DNA of 64,000 bases, taken from positions 1,612,001-1,676,000 of the forward strand of contig NZ_CP047650.1 in NCBI RefSeq assembly GCF_009906855.1, read 5' to 3'. Source of the stretch: Xylophilus rhododendri. Lineage in GTDB: Bacteria; Pseudomonadota; Gammaproteobacteria; Burkholderiales; Burkholderiaceae_C. The notes beneath the pieces were generated by a model, which had not been told where the DNA came from, searched no databases, and saw only the letters and a list, made by a program, of their open reading frames with translations. How positions within the stretch are numbered: position 1 is the stretch's first letter; every line of letters begins with the position of its first letter. Below are positions 30,488 to 39,516 of the stretch, piece by piece. The position numbers were made by a program, and so were the translations under genes.

Positions 30488-31456
30488 ATGATTCGAGCCC
30501 TCAGCCTGGGCCTGGCCCTCGCCGCCTGCGCCTTGCCAGGCGTTGCCGTGGCGGCCCAGCCCTTTCCCCAGCAGCAGATCCGCCTGATCGTCACCACCGC
30601 ACCCGGCACCGGCAGCGACACCATCGCCCGCATGCTGGAGCCCGGCATGAGCGAGGCACTGGGCCAGTCGGTCTATGTGGACAACCGGCCCGGCGCCGGC
30701 GGCGTGCTGGGCATGGACCTGGCCGCGCATGCCCCGCCCGACGGCTACACCCTGGTGCTGGGCGCCAACGGCACCATGATCGCCAGCCCGGCCATGAACC
30801 CGCAGGTGGTGAAGTACCGCATGAAGGACTTCGTGCCGGTGGCCGGCCTGCTGCGCTCGCCCTTCGTGATGGTGGTGGCCAACACGCCGCAGGCGCCGAA
30901 GACGGCGGCCGAACTGATCGCGCGCAGCAAGGAGAAGTCGCTGAGCTACGGCTCCTCCGGCATCGGCACCATCACTCACCTGGCCTCGGAGATGTTCCTC
31001 TACCGCACCGGCGCCAAGGCGGTGCACGTGCCCTACCGCGGCAGCAACCAGAGCCTGACCGACCTGATGGCCGGCCAGGTCGATTTCGTCAGCGACACCC
31101 TGCCCGCCGTGCTGCCGCTGATCCGCTCGGGCAAGCTGCGGCCGATCGCAGTGACCTCGGCCAGCCGCGTCGATGTGCTGCCCGAGGTGCCCACCCTGGT
31201 CGAGAGCGGCTTTCCCGGCCTGGTCGCCACCGGCTGGTGGGGCCTGCTGGCGCCGGCCGGCACGCCGCCCGAGGCGGTCAAGGCGCTGAGCGCCGCCGCG
31301 CTCAAGGCCCTGCAGACGGCCGATGCCCAGACCCGCATCAAGGGCCTGGAGATGGAGACCATGGCCATGCCGCCCGAGGCCTTCGCCCAGTTCATCCGGA
31401 CGGAAGAGCCCGCCTGGACCGAATTCATCCGCAAAGCCAACATCCGGGCCGAATGA
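30488..31456 (+). CDS. Bug-type tripartite tricarboxylate receptor
   Basis: 322-residue periplasmic solute receptor. The signal peptide spans 1-24 (MIRALSLGLALAACALPGVAVAA). Family features are IRLIVTTAPGTGSDTIARMLEP, VDNRPGAGGVLGMDLAAHAPPDGYTLVLGANGT, HVPYRGSNQSLTDLMAGQVDF and LPEVPTLVESGFPG. Bug receptors bind carboxylates; no TctA/TctB membrane partners are present, which is common in this order. An AAGGAG site lies 10 nt before ATG 30488. Its stop overlaps the start of the CoA-transferase gene (ATGA), so the ligand is probably the acid activated by that enzyme. Confidence 0.93.
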   Translation: MIRALSLGLALAACALPGVAVAAQPFPQQQIRLIVTTAPGTGSDTIARMLEPGMSEALGQSVYVDNRPGAGGVLGMDLAAHAPPDGYTLVLGANGTMIASPAMNPQVVKYRMKDFVPVAGLLRSPFVMVVANTPQAPKTAAELIARSKEKSLSYGSSGIGTITHLASEMFLYRTGAKAVHVPYRGSNQSLTDLMAGQVDFVSDTLPAVLPLIRSGKLRPIAVTSASRVDVLPEVPTLVESGFPGLVATGWWGLLAPAGTPPEAVKALSAAALKALQTADAQTRIKGLEMETMAMPPEAFAQFIRTEEPAWTEFIRKANIRAE

Positions 31457-32700
31457 GCATGCAGAACACCGACACCTCCAACGCTTCCGCCGGCCTGCAT
31501 GCCGGCGCCCTCGCCGGCCTCAAGGTGCTGGACATCTCCAACTTCCTGGCGGCGCCGCTGTCGACCATGTTCCTGGCCGACTTCGGCGCCGAGGTGATCA
31601 AGGTCGAACGCCCCGGCCGCGGCGACGAGCTGCGCATGTGGGGCGACAACAAGGACGGCGTGGGCCTGTACTTCAAGGTCGTCAACCGCAACAAACAATC
31701 GGTGGAGCTGGACCTGCACACGCCCCTGGGCGTGGAGGCGGTCAAGAAGCTGGTCGCGGAGATGGACGTGGTGGTGGAGAACTACCGCCCCGGCACCCTG
31801 GAGAAATGGGGCCTGGGCTACGACGTGCTGAGCGCCATCAACCCCCGGCTGATCCTGGTGCGGGTGACCGGCTTCGGCCAGACCGGCCCCTACAGCCCGC
31901 GCCCGGGCTTCGGCACCCTGGCCGAGGCCATGGCCGGCTACGTCAACATCAGCGGCACGCCCGACCAGCCGCCCCTGCTGCCCGGCTTCGGCCTGGCGGA
32001 CGCCAGCACCGGCCTGATGGCGGCCTTCCTCACGCTGGCGGCGGTGCACGAGCAGCGCCGGACCGGCCGCGGCCAGGTGGTGGACCTGGCGATCTACGAA
32101 ACCCTGCTCACGCTGATCGGCCCGCATGTCGTCAACTACGACCAGCTCGGCAAGGTGCAGCAGCGCGCCGGCAGCCGCCTGCCCTTCGTGGCGCCGCGCA
32201 ACATCTATCCGACGCGCGACGGGCATTACGTGTCCATCGCCGGCAGCTCGCAGGGGGTGTTCGAACGCATCTGCGCCGCCCTGGAAGCGCCGCAGATCGC
32301 CCGCGATCCGCGCTATCTCGACAACCGCCTGCGCTTGCAGAACGCCGAGGCGCTGGACGAAGACCTGATGGCCGCCATGGCCCATTTCGACCGCGACGAC
32401 CTGCTGGCCCGCTTCGAGCGCGCCGAGGCCGCCATCTTCCCGGTCTACGACGTGGCCGAGATCTTCGAGGACCCGCAGGTGCGGGCGCGCGAGAACATCG
32501 TGGGTGTGCCCGACGAGCAGCTGGGCGACATCCGCATGCAGAACGTGGTGGGCAAGCTCTCGCGCACGCCGGGCGCCATCCGCCATGCGGGGCCGCCCAC
32601 CGGCCAGAGCAACCGCGAGATCCTGATCGAGCGGCTGGGCTTCACCGAGGCGCAGCTGGCCGCCGAAGGCATCCGCATCGACCTGCCGGCGGAGGCCTGA
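31453..32700 (+). CDS. Class III (CaiB/BaiF) CoA transferase
   Basis: 415-residue enzyme that moves CoA between carboxylic acids. Family features are LAGLKVLDISNFLAAPLSTMFLADFGAEVIKVE, VVENYRPGTLEKWGLGYD, VTGFGQTGPYSPRPGFG, and GFGLADASTG with the catalytic Asp near residue 182. The C-terminal helper region has VYDVAEIFEDPQVRARE. It is translationally coupled to the Bug receptor and followed 4 nt later by an HMG-CoA-lyase-like gene. Together they suggest acid uptake, activation to a CoA ester and C-C cleavage. Confidence 0.93.
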   Translation: MSMQNTDTSNASAGLHAGALAGLKVLDISNFLAAPLSTMFLADFGAEVIKVERPGRGDELRMWGDNKDGVGLYFKVVNRNKQSVELDLHTPLGVEAVKKLVAEMDVVVENYRPGTLEKWGLGYDVLSAINPRLILVRVTGFGQTGPYSPRPGFGTLAEAMAGYVNISGTPDQPPLLPGFGLADASTGLMAAFLTLAAVHEQRRTGRGQVVDLAIYETLLTLIGPHVVNYDQLGKVQQRAGSRLPFVAPRNIYPTRDGHYVSIAGSSQGVFERICAALEAPQIARDPRYLDNRLRLQNAEALDEDLMAAMAHFDRDDLLARFERAEAAIFPVYDVAEIFEDPQVRARENIVGVPDEQLGDIRMQNVVGKLSRTPGAIRHAGPPTGQSNREILIERLGFTEAQLAAEGIRIDLPAEA

Positions 32701-32704
32701 GACC

Positions 32705-33646
32705 GTGCTGAACCTGCCCTCCTCCGTGGCCGTCAACGAGGTCTGTCCGCGCGACGGCCTGCAGAGCTTTCCCCGCGCGGTCGATACCGACACCAAGGTG
32801 CGCCTGGTCGACCGCCTGAGCGATGCCGGCCTGCCGCTGATCGAGGTGAGCGGCTTCGCCCATCCGCGCGCCATTCCCAACCTGGCCGATGCCGAGGAGG
32901 TGTTCGCCCGCATCCGGCGGCGGCCGGGCACGGTGTACCGCGGCCTGGTGCCCAACGCACGCGGCGCGCAGCGCGCGGCCGCCGCCAGGGTCGACGAGAT
33001 GCTGGGCCTGATCATCTGCAGCCAGGCCTATCTGACCAGGAACCAGAACATGACGATCGACAAGGCCGTCGATGAAGCCGTCGAGGCCTTCCGCATCGCC
33101 GACGGCTGCGGCAGCGGCTTCGTGATGGCGCTGGGCATGAGTTTCTGGTGCCCCTACGAAGGCCGCATCCCCGAGGAAACGGTGCTGGGCCTGCTGCAGC
33201 GCTTCCGCAATGCGGGCATGCGCCGCTTCTACCTCGCCGGCTCGGTGGGCATGGAAGACCCGCGCCATGTCCACGAGCTGTTCAGCCGGGCGGGCGATCT
33301 GCTGCCCGACATCGAGCTGGGCTTTCACGTGCACAACCTGGCCGGCATGGCCACCGGCAACATCCTGGCGGCGCTGCAGGGCGGCGCGCGTTTCATCGAG
33401 GGTGCGATCTGCGGCATCGGCGGCGGCATCGCCATGCCGCAGGCCATGGGCGCGGTGGGCAATTTCCCGACCGAGGACCTGGTGAGCTACCTGGAGCTGA
33501 TGGGCGTGGACACCGGCATCGATCCGCAGGCCGTGATCGCCGCCGCCGCCGACGTGGCCGAGTTGCTGCAGGTCACCCCGCGCAGCCACACCGCCAACGG
33601 CATCACCCGCGAGAAGGTGCGACGCATGCCCGAGGCCATGGCATGA
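32705..33646 (+). CDS. HMG-CoA lyase-like aldolase (TIM barrel)
   Basis: 313-residue DRE-TIM metallolyase. The catalytic Arg-Asp pair is in CPRDGLQ (R16-D17), and the metal histidines are in GFHVHNLAGM (about 208 and 210). The active-site loop reads CGIGGGIAMPQAMGAVGN instead of the usual GGCPYAxGASGN, so the catalytic Cys of true HMG-CoA lyase is absent and three extra residues are present. It may therefore cleave a different 3-hydroxyacyl-CoA, for example citramalyl- or other branched hydroxyacyl-CoA. The GTG start at 32705 follows the CoA transferase by 4 nt. Confidence 0.85.
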   Translation: MLNLPSSVAVNEVCPRDGLQSFPRAVDTDTKVRLVDRLSDAGLPLIEVSGFAHPRAIPNLADAEEVFARIRRRPGTVYRGLVPNARGAQRAAAARVDEMLGLIICSQAYLTRNQNMTIDKAVDEAVEAFRIADGCGSGFVMALGMSFWCPYEGRIPEETVLGLLQRFRNAGMRRFYLAGSVGMEDPRHVHELFSRAGDLLPDIELGFHVHNLAGMATGNILAALQGGARFIEGAICGIGGGIAMPQAMGAVGNFPTEDLVSYLELMGVDTGIDPQAVIAAAADVAELLQVTPRSHTANGITREKVRRMPEAMA

Positions 33647-33649
33647 GGC

Positions 33650-34441
33650 TCAGCGCGCCTCCGGGCCCTGGGTGCTCGCGCGGAAGGTGCTCTGCTGGCG
33701 GTAGCGGCCATGCGGGTAATAACCGACGCTGGTCTGGATGACCCGGCCGTCGCGATCGGAGAAATGCCGCACGATCTGCAATGCGGGGCTGCCGGCTTCG
33801 GCGCAAAGCGCCTGTGCCATATCCGCCGGCAGGAATTCAGCGGCAATCGACTGCTGCACTTCGACAATACGCAGGCCGTAATGTTCTTCGAGAATGGCAT
33901 AAACCGGCTGTTCGAAAGTCTGGAAACCTTCGATGGCCTGCACGAATTCCGCCCGGATATACATCACGACATATGCGATGGGTGCGCCGGCCTCGCGCAT
34001 TTCACGCACGCAGCGTATTTCGCGCCAGGCCTGGCCGGGCTCGCAGCGCAGCAGTCCAGCCAGTTCGGCGTCGGCCAGCACCTCGTCCTGCGACTGGATG
34101 CGCATGCGTGTCTCGCCGACGAACTGCAGCAGCTCCGAGATGGCGCCGAGCCCGCTGGAGAAGCGCGCGGACTGCGGCCTGGCCCGCACCGTCGTGCCGA
34201 CGCCGGCCTGCGCCGACAGCAGGCCCTGGTTCTTGAGTTCGTTGAGCGCCTGGCGCACGGTGTGGCGGCTGACCGCATAGCGCTGGCACAGCACCTGTTC
34301 GGTGGGAATCACCGCGCCGACCGGATATCGTCCGCTGGCAATATCGCCGGCGAGTGCCTGTGCGAGTAATCCGTAGCGCGTCGAGCGGTGCTGGCTGGAA
34401 AATGCGGGCGCTTCGGCGATCGGCTTATCGGAATCGGTCAC
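33650..34441 (-). CDS. GntR/HutC-type transcriptional regulator
   Basis: About 263-residue regulator. The winged helix covers roughly residues 20-85 (YGLLAQALAGDIASGRYPVG, IPTEQVLCQRYAVSRHTVRQALNELKNQGLL). The UTRA ligand domain fills the remainder and ends with VIQTSVGYYPHGRY. GTG 34441 is chosen because the sequence upstream is AT-richer and looks intergenic; in-frame ATGs at 34528 and 34537 would add 29 or 32 residues and run into the divergent gene's start. It lies between the lyase and acyl-CoA dehydrogenase genes and probably senses a pathway acid or CoA ester. Confidence 0.85.
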   Translation of the reverse strand: MTDSDKPIAEAPAFSSQHRSTRYGLLAQALAGDIASGRYPVGAVIPTEQVLCQRYAVSRHTVRQALNELKNQGLLSAQAGVGTTVRARPQSARFSSGLGAISELLQFVGETRMRIQSQDEVLADAELAGLLRCEPGQAWREIRCVREMREAGAPIAYVVMYIRAEFVQAIEGFQTFEQPVYAILEEHYGLRIVEVQQSIAAEFLPADMAQALCAEAGSPALQIVRHFSDRDGRVIQTSVGYYPHGRYRQQSTFRASTQGPEAR

Positions 34442-34535
34442 ATTCGGCTCGGGCAAGTATTGACGGGCAGGGCGGCAGATTTTAGCCGGCGCCCACCGCG
34501 ATTTATCCAATGCATATTCGGGAGACATTTCAGGC

Positions 34536-36362
34536 ATGACTTACACCGCACCCGTGAAGGACCTGCTGTTCGCCCTGGAGCAGCTGGCCGGCCTGGAGCG
34601 CCTGGCCGCCCTGCCCGGCGGCGAGGACTGCGGGCTGGACACCGCCGCCGCCGTGCTCGGCGAATGCGCCCGGCTGGCGCAGGAGGTGATCGCGCCGCTC
34701 AACCGCCCGGGCGATCTCGCGCCCAGCCGCTGGCAGCACGGCGAGGTCCGCACCACGCCGGGCTTCGCCGCCGCCTTCGCGCAATTCGCAGCGGGCGGCT
34801 GGCAAGGCCTGCAGCATCCTGCGGCCTACGGCGGACAGGCCCTGCCGAAAGCGCTGGCCGCGGCCTGCGCCGAGATGGTCCACGCGGCCAGCCTCAGCTT
34901 CGCCCTCTGCCCCATGCTGTCGGACGGCGCGATCGAGGCGCTGCTGGCCGCGGGCAGCGAGGAACTGAAGAACACCTGGCTGCCGCCGCTGGTCGAAGGC
35001 CGCTGGACCGGCACCATGAACCTCACCGAGCCGCAGGCGGGCAGCGACCTCGCCCAGGTGCGCAGCCGGGCCGAACCGCAGGCCGATGGCCGCTGGCGCA
35101 TCGCCGGCACCAAGATATTCATCACCTACGGCGAGCACGACATGGCGGAGAACATCGTGCATCTGGTGCTGGCCCGGGCGGCCGGCGCGCCGGCCGGGGT
35201 CAAGGGCATCAGCCTGTTCCTGGTGCCGAAGTTCCTGCCGGACCAGGACGGCCGGCCCGGGCAGCGCAACGACGTGGCCTGCACCGGCATCGAACACAAG
35301 CTGGGCATCCAGGCCTCGCCCACCGCCGTGCTGGCCTTCGGCGGCGGTCTGGCGGGCAGCATCGCCGACACGCAGGGGCCGGGCGCCGTCGGCTACCTGG
35401 TGGGCGAGTTGAACCGCGGACTGGAAACCATGTTCGTGATGATGAACGCGGCCCGTTTCGCCGTCGGCCTGCAGGGCGTGGCGATCGGCGAGCGGGCCTT
35501 CCAGCAGGCGCTGGCCTATGCGCGCGAGCGGGTGCAGGGCCGGCCGGTCGATGGCTCTTGCGCGGAAGCGGTGCCCATCGTGGCCCATCCCGACGTGCGG
35601 CGCATGCTGATGACCATGCGCGCGCTCACCGAGGGCTGCCGCGCCATGGCCCTGCTGGCGGCCGGCGCCTGCGACCTGGCCCACCGCACGCCCGATGCGC
35701 AGGAGCGGGCCGGTGCGCAGGCACGCTACGAATTCCTGGTGCCGCTGGTCAAGGGCTTCGCCACCGAGGCTGGCAACGAGAGTGCCTCGCTGGGCGTGCA
35801 GGTGCATGGCGGCATGGGTTTCATCGAGGAGACCGGCGCGGCCCAGCACCTGCGCGACGCCCGCATCCTGACCATCTACGAAGGCACCACCGCCATCCAG
35901 GCCAACGACCTGCTGGGCCGCAAGACCTTGCGCGACGGCGGCGCGCAGGCCCGGCTGCTGGCGGCGGACATCGAGGCGACCGAGGAAGAACTGGCGCAGT
36001 CGGCAGACCCGGCAGAAGCGCAGACCCGCCAGGGTCTGCGGATGGCGCGGGAGGATTTCCTGGAGGTGGTGGACTTCATGCTGGCCCACGGCAAGACCGA
36101 CCCCAACGCGGCCTATGCCGGCTCGGTGCCCTACCTGATGCTGGCCGGCCTGCTGGTTTCGGGCTGGCAGCTGGCCCGGCTGCAGCTGGCGGCGCGGCGG
36201 GGGCTGTCTGGCGATGCGGCGGCGGATCGCGACTACCTGCAAGCCAAGATCGCCACGGCGCGTTTCTTCGCCACGCACCTGCTGCCGCGCACGGCCGCCC
36301 TGCGCCGGCAGGTCGTGGCCGGCGCGGCCAGCATGCAGGCGCTGCCCGCCGCGCTTTTCTAG
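34536..36362 (+). CDS. Acyl-CoA dehydrogenase, DmdC/FadE-long type
   Basis: 608-residue flavoenzyme of the long acyl-CoA dehydrogenase class related to 3-methylmercaptopropionyl-CoA dehydrogenase. Features are [73 protein letters not shown], and the catalytic Glu in [20 protein letters not shown] (near residue 449). An acyl-CoA dehydrogenase C-terminal domain occupies about 470-600. A TTGACG hexamer at 34460 may belong to its promoter. It is divergent from the GntR gene and shares a CTAG stop with the convergent thioesterase. Confidence 0.92.
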   Translation: MTYTAPVKDLLFALEQLAGLERLAALPGGEDCGLDTAAAVLGECARLAQEVIAPLNRPGDLAPSRWQHGEVRTTPGFAAAFAQFAAGGWQGLQHPAAYGGQALPKALAAACAEMVHAASLSFALCPMLSDGAIEALLAAGSEELKNTWLPPLVEGRWTGTMNLTEPQAGSDLAQVRSRAEPQADGRWRIAGTKIFITYGEHDMAENIVHLVLARAAGAPAGVKGISLFLVPKFLPDQDGRPGQRNDVACTGIEHKLGIQASPTAVLAFGGGLAGSIADTQGPGAVGYLVGELNRGLETMFVMMNAARFAVGLQGVAIGERAFQQALAYARERVQGRPVDGSCAEAVPIVAHPDVRRMLMTMRALTEGCRAMALLAAGACDLAHRTPDAQERAGAQARYEFLVPLVKGFATEAGNESASLGVQVHGGMGFIEETGAAQHLRDARILTIYEGTTAIQANDLLGRKTLRDGGAQARLLAADIEATEEELAQSADPAEAQTRQGLRMAREDFLEVVDFMLAHGKTDPNAAYAGSVPYLMLAGLLVSGWQLARLQLAARRGLSGDAAADRDYLQAKIATARFFATHLLPRTAALRRQVVAGAASMQALPAALF

Positions 36363-36826
36363 GCTGAGGCTGCGGCGCTCGGTGCGTGGCGCAGCGGCTC
36401 CAGCGCCGCGCGCAGCGCGTCCGGCAGCGCCCGCACCGGCCGCCGCGTGGCGCCATTCACGTACACATGCACAAAGTGGCCCTGGGCGGCGGCGCTGTCG
36501 GCATTGCCCCCGAACACCGCCAGCTCGTAGCGCACGCTGCTGGTGCCCAGGTGCGCCACCCGCAGGCCCACGATCAACTCCTCGGGAAAACTGACCGGGG
36601 CGAAGTACGCGCACTGCGTCTCCACCACCAGCCCGATGGTGCCTGCGCTGGCAGACGGGTCCAGTGCGCCCTGCTCCATCAGGTAGGCATTCACCGCGGT
36701 GTCGAAGTAGCTGTAGTACACGACGTTGTTGACATGACCGTAGACGTCGTTATCCATCCAGCGGGTCGCCATGCGGCGCGTCACCGGGTAGTCGGCCAGA
36801 CGGGTGGGGGCGGGACGTGGGGACAC
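36359..36826 (-). CDS. Hotdog-fold acyl-CoA thioesterase
   Basis: 155-residue 4-hydroxybenzoyl-CoA/YbgC-type thioesterase. The active-site segment is [28 protein letters not shown], with the catalytic Asp-N-D-x-x-G-H-V-N pattern near residues 24-34. It probably releases free acid from a short or medium acyl-CoA. It starts 19 nt after cphA on the same strand but fits functionally with the neighbouring acyl-CoA dehydrogenase. Confidence 0.9.
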   Translation of the reverse strand: MSPRPAPTRLADYPVTRRMATRWMDNDVYGHVNNVVYYSYFDTAVNAYLMEQGALDPSASAGTIGLVVETQCAYFAPVSFPEELIVGLRVAHLGTSSVRYELAVFGGNADSAAAQGHFVHVYVNGATRRPVRALPDALRAALEPLRHAPSAAASA

Positions 36827-36845
36827 GAGCGGCTCTTGCCCAGAC

Positions 36846-39428
36846 TCAAGCCGCCTGCTTGCCCGCCTCGGCGATGCGGCTGGCCAGATGCGCCAGGGCC
36901 TCGTCCACCTGGTCCACCAGCACCAGGCAGAGATCGCCCGGCTGCAGGCGCTCCAGCGCGGTGTCGATCGCCACGAACTCGCCGCGGATCTCCTCGACGT
37001 GGCGGGTACGCGAAGCCCCCCGGAGTCCCTCGCGCAGCAGCGCCATCACCTCGCCGTCGGCCCGGCCGCGCTGGGCGGCGTCCTGGTACAGCAGCACGTC
37101 GTCGAAGACGGCGCCCAGGATCTCGGTCTGCTCGCGGATGTCCTCGTCGCGCCGGTCGCCGGCACCGCTGATCACCACCGAGCGGCGCTTGCCCGGCAGG
37201 GCCTCGACCGCCTGGGTCAGGGCGCGCATCGCGTCGGGGTTGTGGCCGTAGTCGGCGATCACGGTGGCGCCGCGGTAGTCCATCAGGTTGAAGCGGCCCG
37301 GCACCGTGGCCGCGTCGCTGCTGAAGCTGGCCAGGCCGCTGCGGATCACGTCCCAGGAGGTGCCCAGCGCCCAGGCGGCGGCCACCGAGGCCATCACGTT
37401 CTCGACCTGGAAGCCGATGGCGCCGCCGCGGGTGATCGGGATGTCGCGCAGGGGGATGCTCTCGCGCCAGGAGTTCTCATGGGCCACCAGCACATCGCCG
37501 TCGATGTAGACGGTGCGGTGTCCCTGGGCGCGGTGCTTTGACATCACCGGATGGCCCCGGTCGGCCGCGAAATAGATCACCTGGCCCGGGCAGTTCGCCG
37601 CCATGCCGGCGACGATGGGGTCGGCCGCGTTCAGCACCGCATAGCCCTGCGGCGCCACGTTCTGCACGATCACGCGTTTCAGCACCGCCAAGTCCTCGAC
37701 CGTGGTGATGTAGTTCAGGCCCAGGTGGTCGCCCGCGCCGATGTTGGTCACCACCGCCACCTGGCAGCGGTCGAAACCCAGGCCCTCGCGCAGCACGCCG
37801 CCGCGCGCCACCTCAAAGACCGCTGCCTCCACCTCGGGATGCATCAGCACGTTGCGGGCGCTCTTGGGGCCGCTGCAGTCGCCGCTGTCGGTCTGGCGGC
37901 CGTCCACGTAGACGCCGTCGGTGTTGGTCATGCCCACGGCCAGGCCGTCGCTGGCCAGGATGTGGGTGATGAGCCGGGTGGTGGTGGTCTTGCCGTTGGT
38001 GCCGGTGACGGCCACCACCGGGATGCGGCCGTCGTCGCCGCTGGCGAACATCTCGGCGATCACCGCCTCGCCGACCGCACGCGGCTTACCGTAGGAAGGC
38101 GACAGGTGCATGCGCAGGCCGGGCGCGGCATTGACCTCGACGATGCCGCCGCTCTGCTCTTCGAGCGGGCGCAGCACGGTCTCGCAGACCACGTCCACGC
38201 CGCAGATGTGCAGGCCGACCATCTGCGCCGCCGCGATGGCGCGCGCCGAGACTTCCGGATGCACGTCGTCGGTCACGTCGGTGGCGGTGCCGCCGGTGGA
38301 CAGGTTGGCGTTGTTGCGCAGGATCACGCGCCGGCCCTTGTCCGGCACCGACTCGGGCACCAGCCCCTGCGTGGACAGGCGCAGCACGGCGATGTCGTCG
38401 AACTTGATGCGGGTGAGCGCGGTGGCATGGCCGTCGCCGCGGCGCGGGTCGCGGTTGACCTCCTCGACCAGCTCGCGCACGGTGTGCACGCCGTCGCCGA
38501 TCACCTGCGGCGGATCGCGCCGCGAGGCCGCCACCAGCTTGTTGCCGACCACCAGCAGGCGGAAGTCGTAGCCGGGCAGGAAACGCTCGACGATCACGTC
38601 GCCGTATTCGGCGGCGGCCTTGAAGGCGATGTCCATGTGCTCGCGATCGACCAGGTTGACGGTGACGCCCTTGCCCTGGTTACCGTCCTGCGGCTTGACC
38701 ACCACCGGCAGGCCGATCTCGCAGGCCACAGTCCAGCCCTCTTCGGCGTTGCGCACCGGCTTGCCCAGCGGCACCGGCACGCCTGCGGCATGCAGCAGTT
38801 TCTTGGTGAGGTCCTTGTCCTGGGCGATGGCCTCGGACACGGCGCTGGTGCTGTCGATCTCGGCGGCCTGGATGCGGCGCTGGCGCACGCCCCAGCCGAA
38901 CTGCACCAGGCTGCCGGTGGTCAGGCGCCGGAAGGGAATGCCGCGCGCCACCGCGGCATCGACGATGCAGCCGGTGCTCGGGCCCAGGCGCTCGGATTCG
39001 TCCAGCTCGCGCAGCTCCAGCACGGCGGCGGCCGCGTCGAAGGGCTCGTCGGCGATCGCCGCCTGCACCAGCTGCAGCGCCAGCGCCAGGGCGCGGCGGC
39101 CCACGGCTTCCTCACTGTATTGCACGACGACCTGATGCACGCCCGGCTCGGGTGTGCCGGCGATGCGGCAGAAACTCACCGGGCAGCCGGCCTGCGCCTG
39201 CAGCGCCAGCGCGGCAAAGCCCAGCACGCCGGCCAGCGACACCGGCTCGTCCTGCCCCGCATGGCGCAGCGCGCCGACCTCGGGGAAACGGGCGCGCAGC
39301 CGGGGCTCGAAGCCGGGCACATGGTCCAGGCCGCAGCGTTCCACCGGACAGGTGACGATGGCCTCGATCGAGGTGTTGCGGCTCCAAAGATTGGGGCCGC
39401 GCAGGGCGCGAATGCGGGAGATTTCCAT
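36846..39428 (-). CDS. cphA: Cyanophycin synthetase CphA
   Basis: 860-residue enzyme that makes the Asp backbone-Arg side-chain polymer cyanophycin, a nitrogen store, from aspartate, arginine and ATP. An N-terminal domain (1-160) contains [12 protein letters not shown] nearby. The ATP-grasp domain (about 210-460) has [54 protein letters not shown] and [13 protein letters not shown]. The Mur-ligase-like domain (about 470-860) has an intact P-loop [10 protein letters not shown] (476-485), [11 protein letters not shown] and [11 protein letters not shown]. Length and both ATP sites match active CphA1. It lies 88 nt downstream of the second synthetase gene. No cyanophycinase is in the window. Confidence 0.95.
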   Translation of the reverse strand: MEISRIRALRGPNLWSRNTSIEAIVTCPVERCGLDHVPGFEPRLRARFPEVGALRHAGQDEPVSLAGVLGFAALALQAQAGCPVSFCRIAGTPEPGVHQVVVQYSEEAVGRRALALALQLVQAAIADEPFDAAAAVLELRELDESERLGPSTGCIVDAAVARGIPFRRLTTGSLVQFGWGVRQRRIQAAEIDSTSAVSEAIAQDKDLTKKLLHAAGVPVPLGKPVRNAEEGWTVACEIGLPVVVKPQDGNQGKGVTVNLVDREHMDIAFKAAAEYGDVIVERFLPGYDFRLLVVGNKLVAASRRDPPQVIGDGVHTVRELVEEVNRDPRRGDGHATALTRIKFDDIAVLRLSTQGLVPESVPDKGRRVILRNNANLSTGGTATDVTDDVHPEVSARAIAAAQMVGLHICGVDVVCETVLRPLEEQSGGIVEVNAAPGLRMHLSPSYGKPRAVGEAVIAEMFASGDDGRIPVVAVTGTNGKTTTTRLITHILASDGLAVGMTNTDGVYVDGRQTDSGDCSGPKSARNVLMHPEVEAAVFEVARGGVLREGLGFDRCQVAVVTNIGAGDHLGLNYITTVEDLAVLKRVIVQNVAPQGYAVLNAADPIVAGMAANCPGQVIYFAADRGHPVMSKHRAQGHRTVYIDGDVLVAHENSWRESIPLRDIPITRGGAIGFQVENVMASVAAAWALGTSWDVIRSGLASFSSDAATVPGRFNLMDYRGATVIADYGHNPDAMRALTQAVEALPGKRRSVVISGAGDRRDEDIREQTEILGAVFDDVLLYQDAAQRGRADGEVMALLREGLRGASRTRHVEEIRGEFVAIDTALERLQPGDLCLVLVDQVDEALAHLASRIAEAGKQAA

Positions 39429-39516
39429 GATGGGTTCCGTCGTGGGGACTGCGGCCGGCCGGCGCGAAGGTCCGGCGGGCCGCGGCTGGCGGTGAGATGG
39501 TGGGGCGGCGGGCCGC

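Noticed and set aside
33650..34537. Longer GntR protein from ATG 34537
   Set aside because: It would overlap the start codon of the divergent dehydrogenase, and the extra residues are unlike any GntR N-terminus; a shorter GTG start is preferred.
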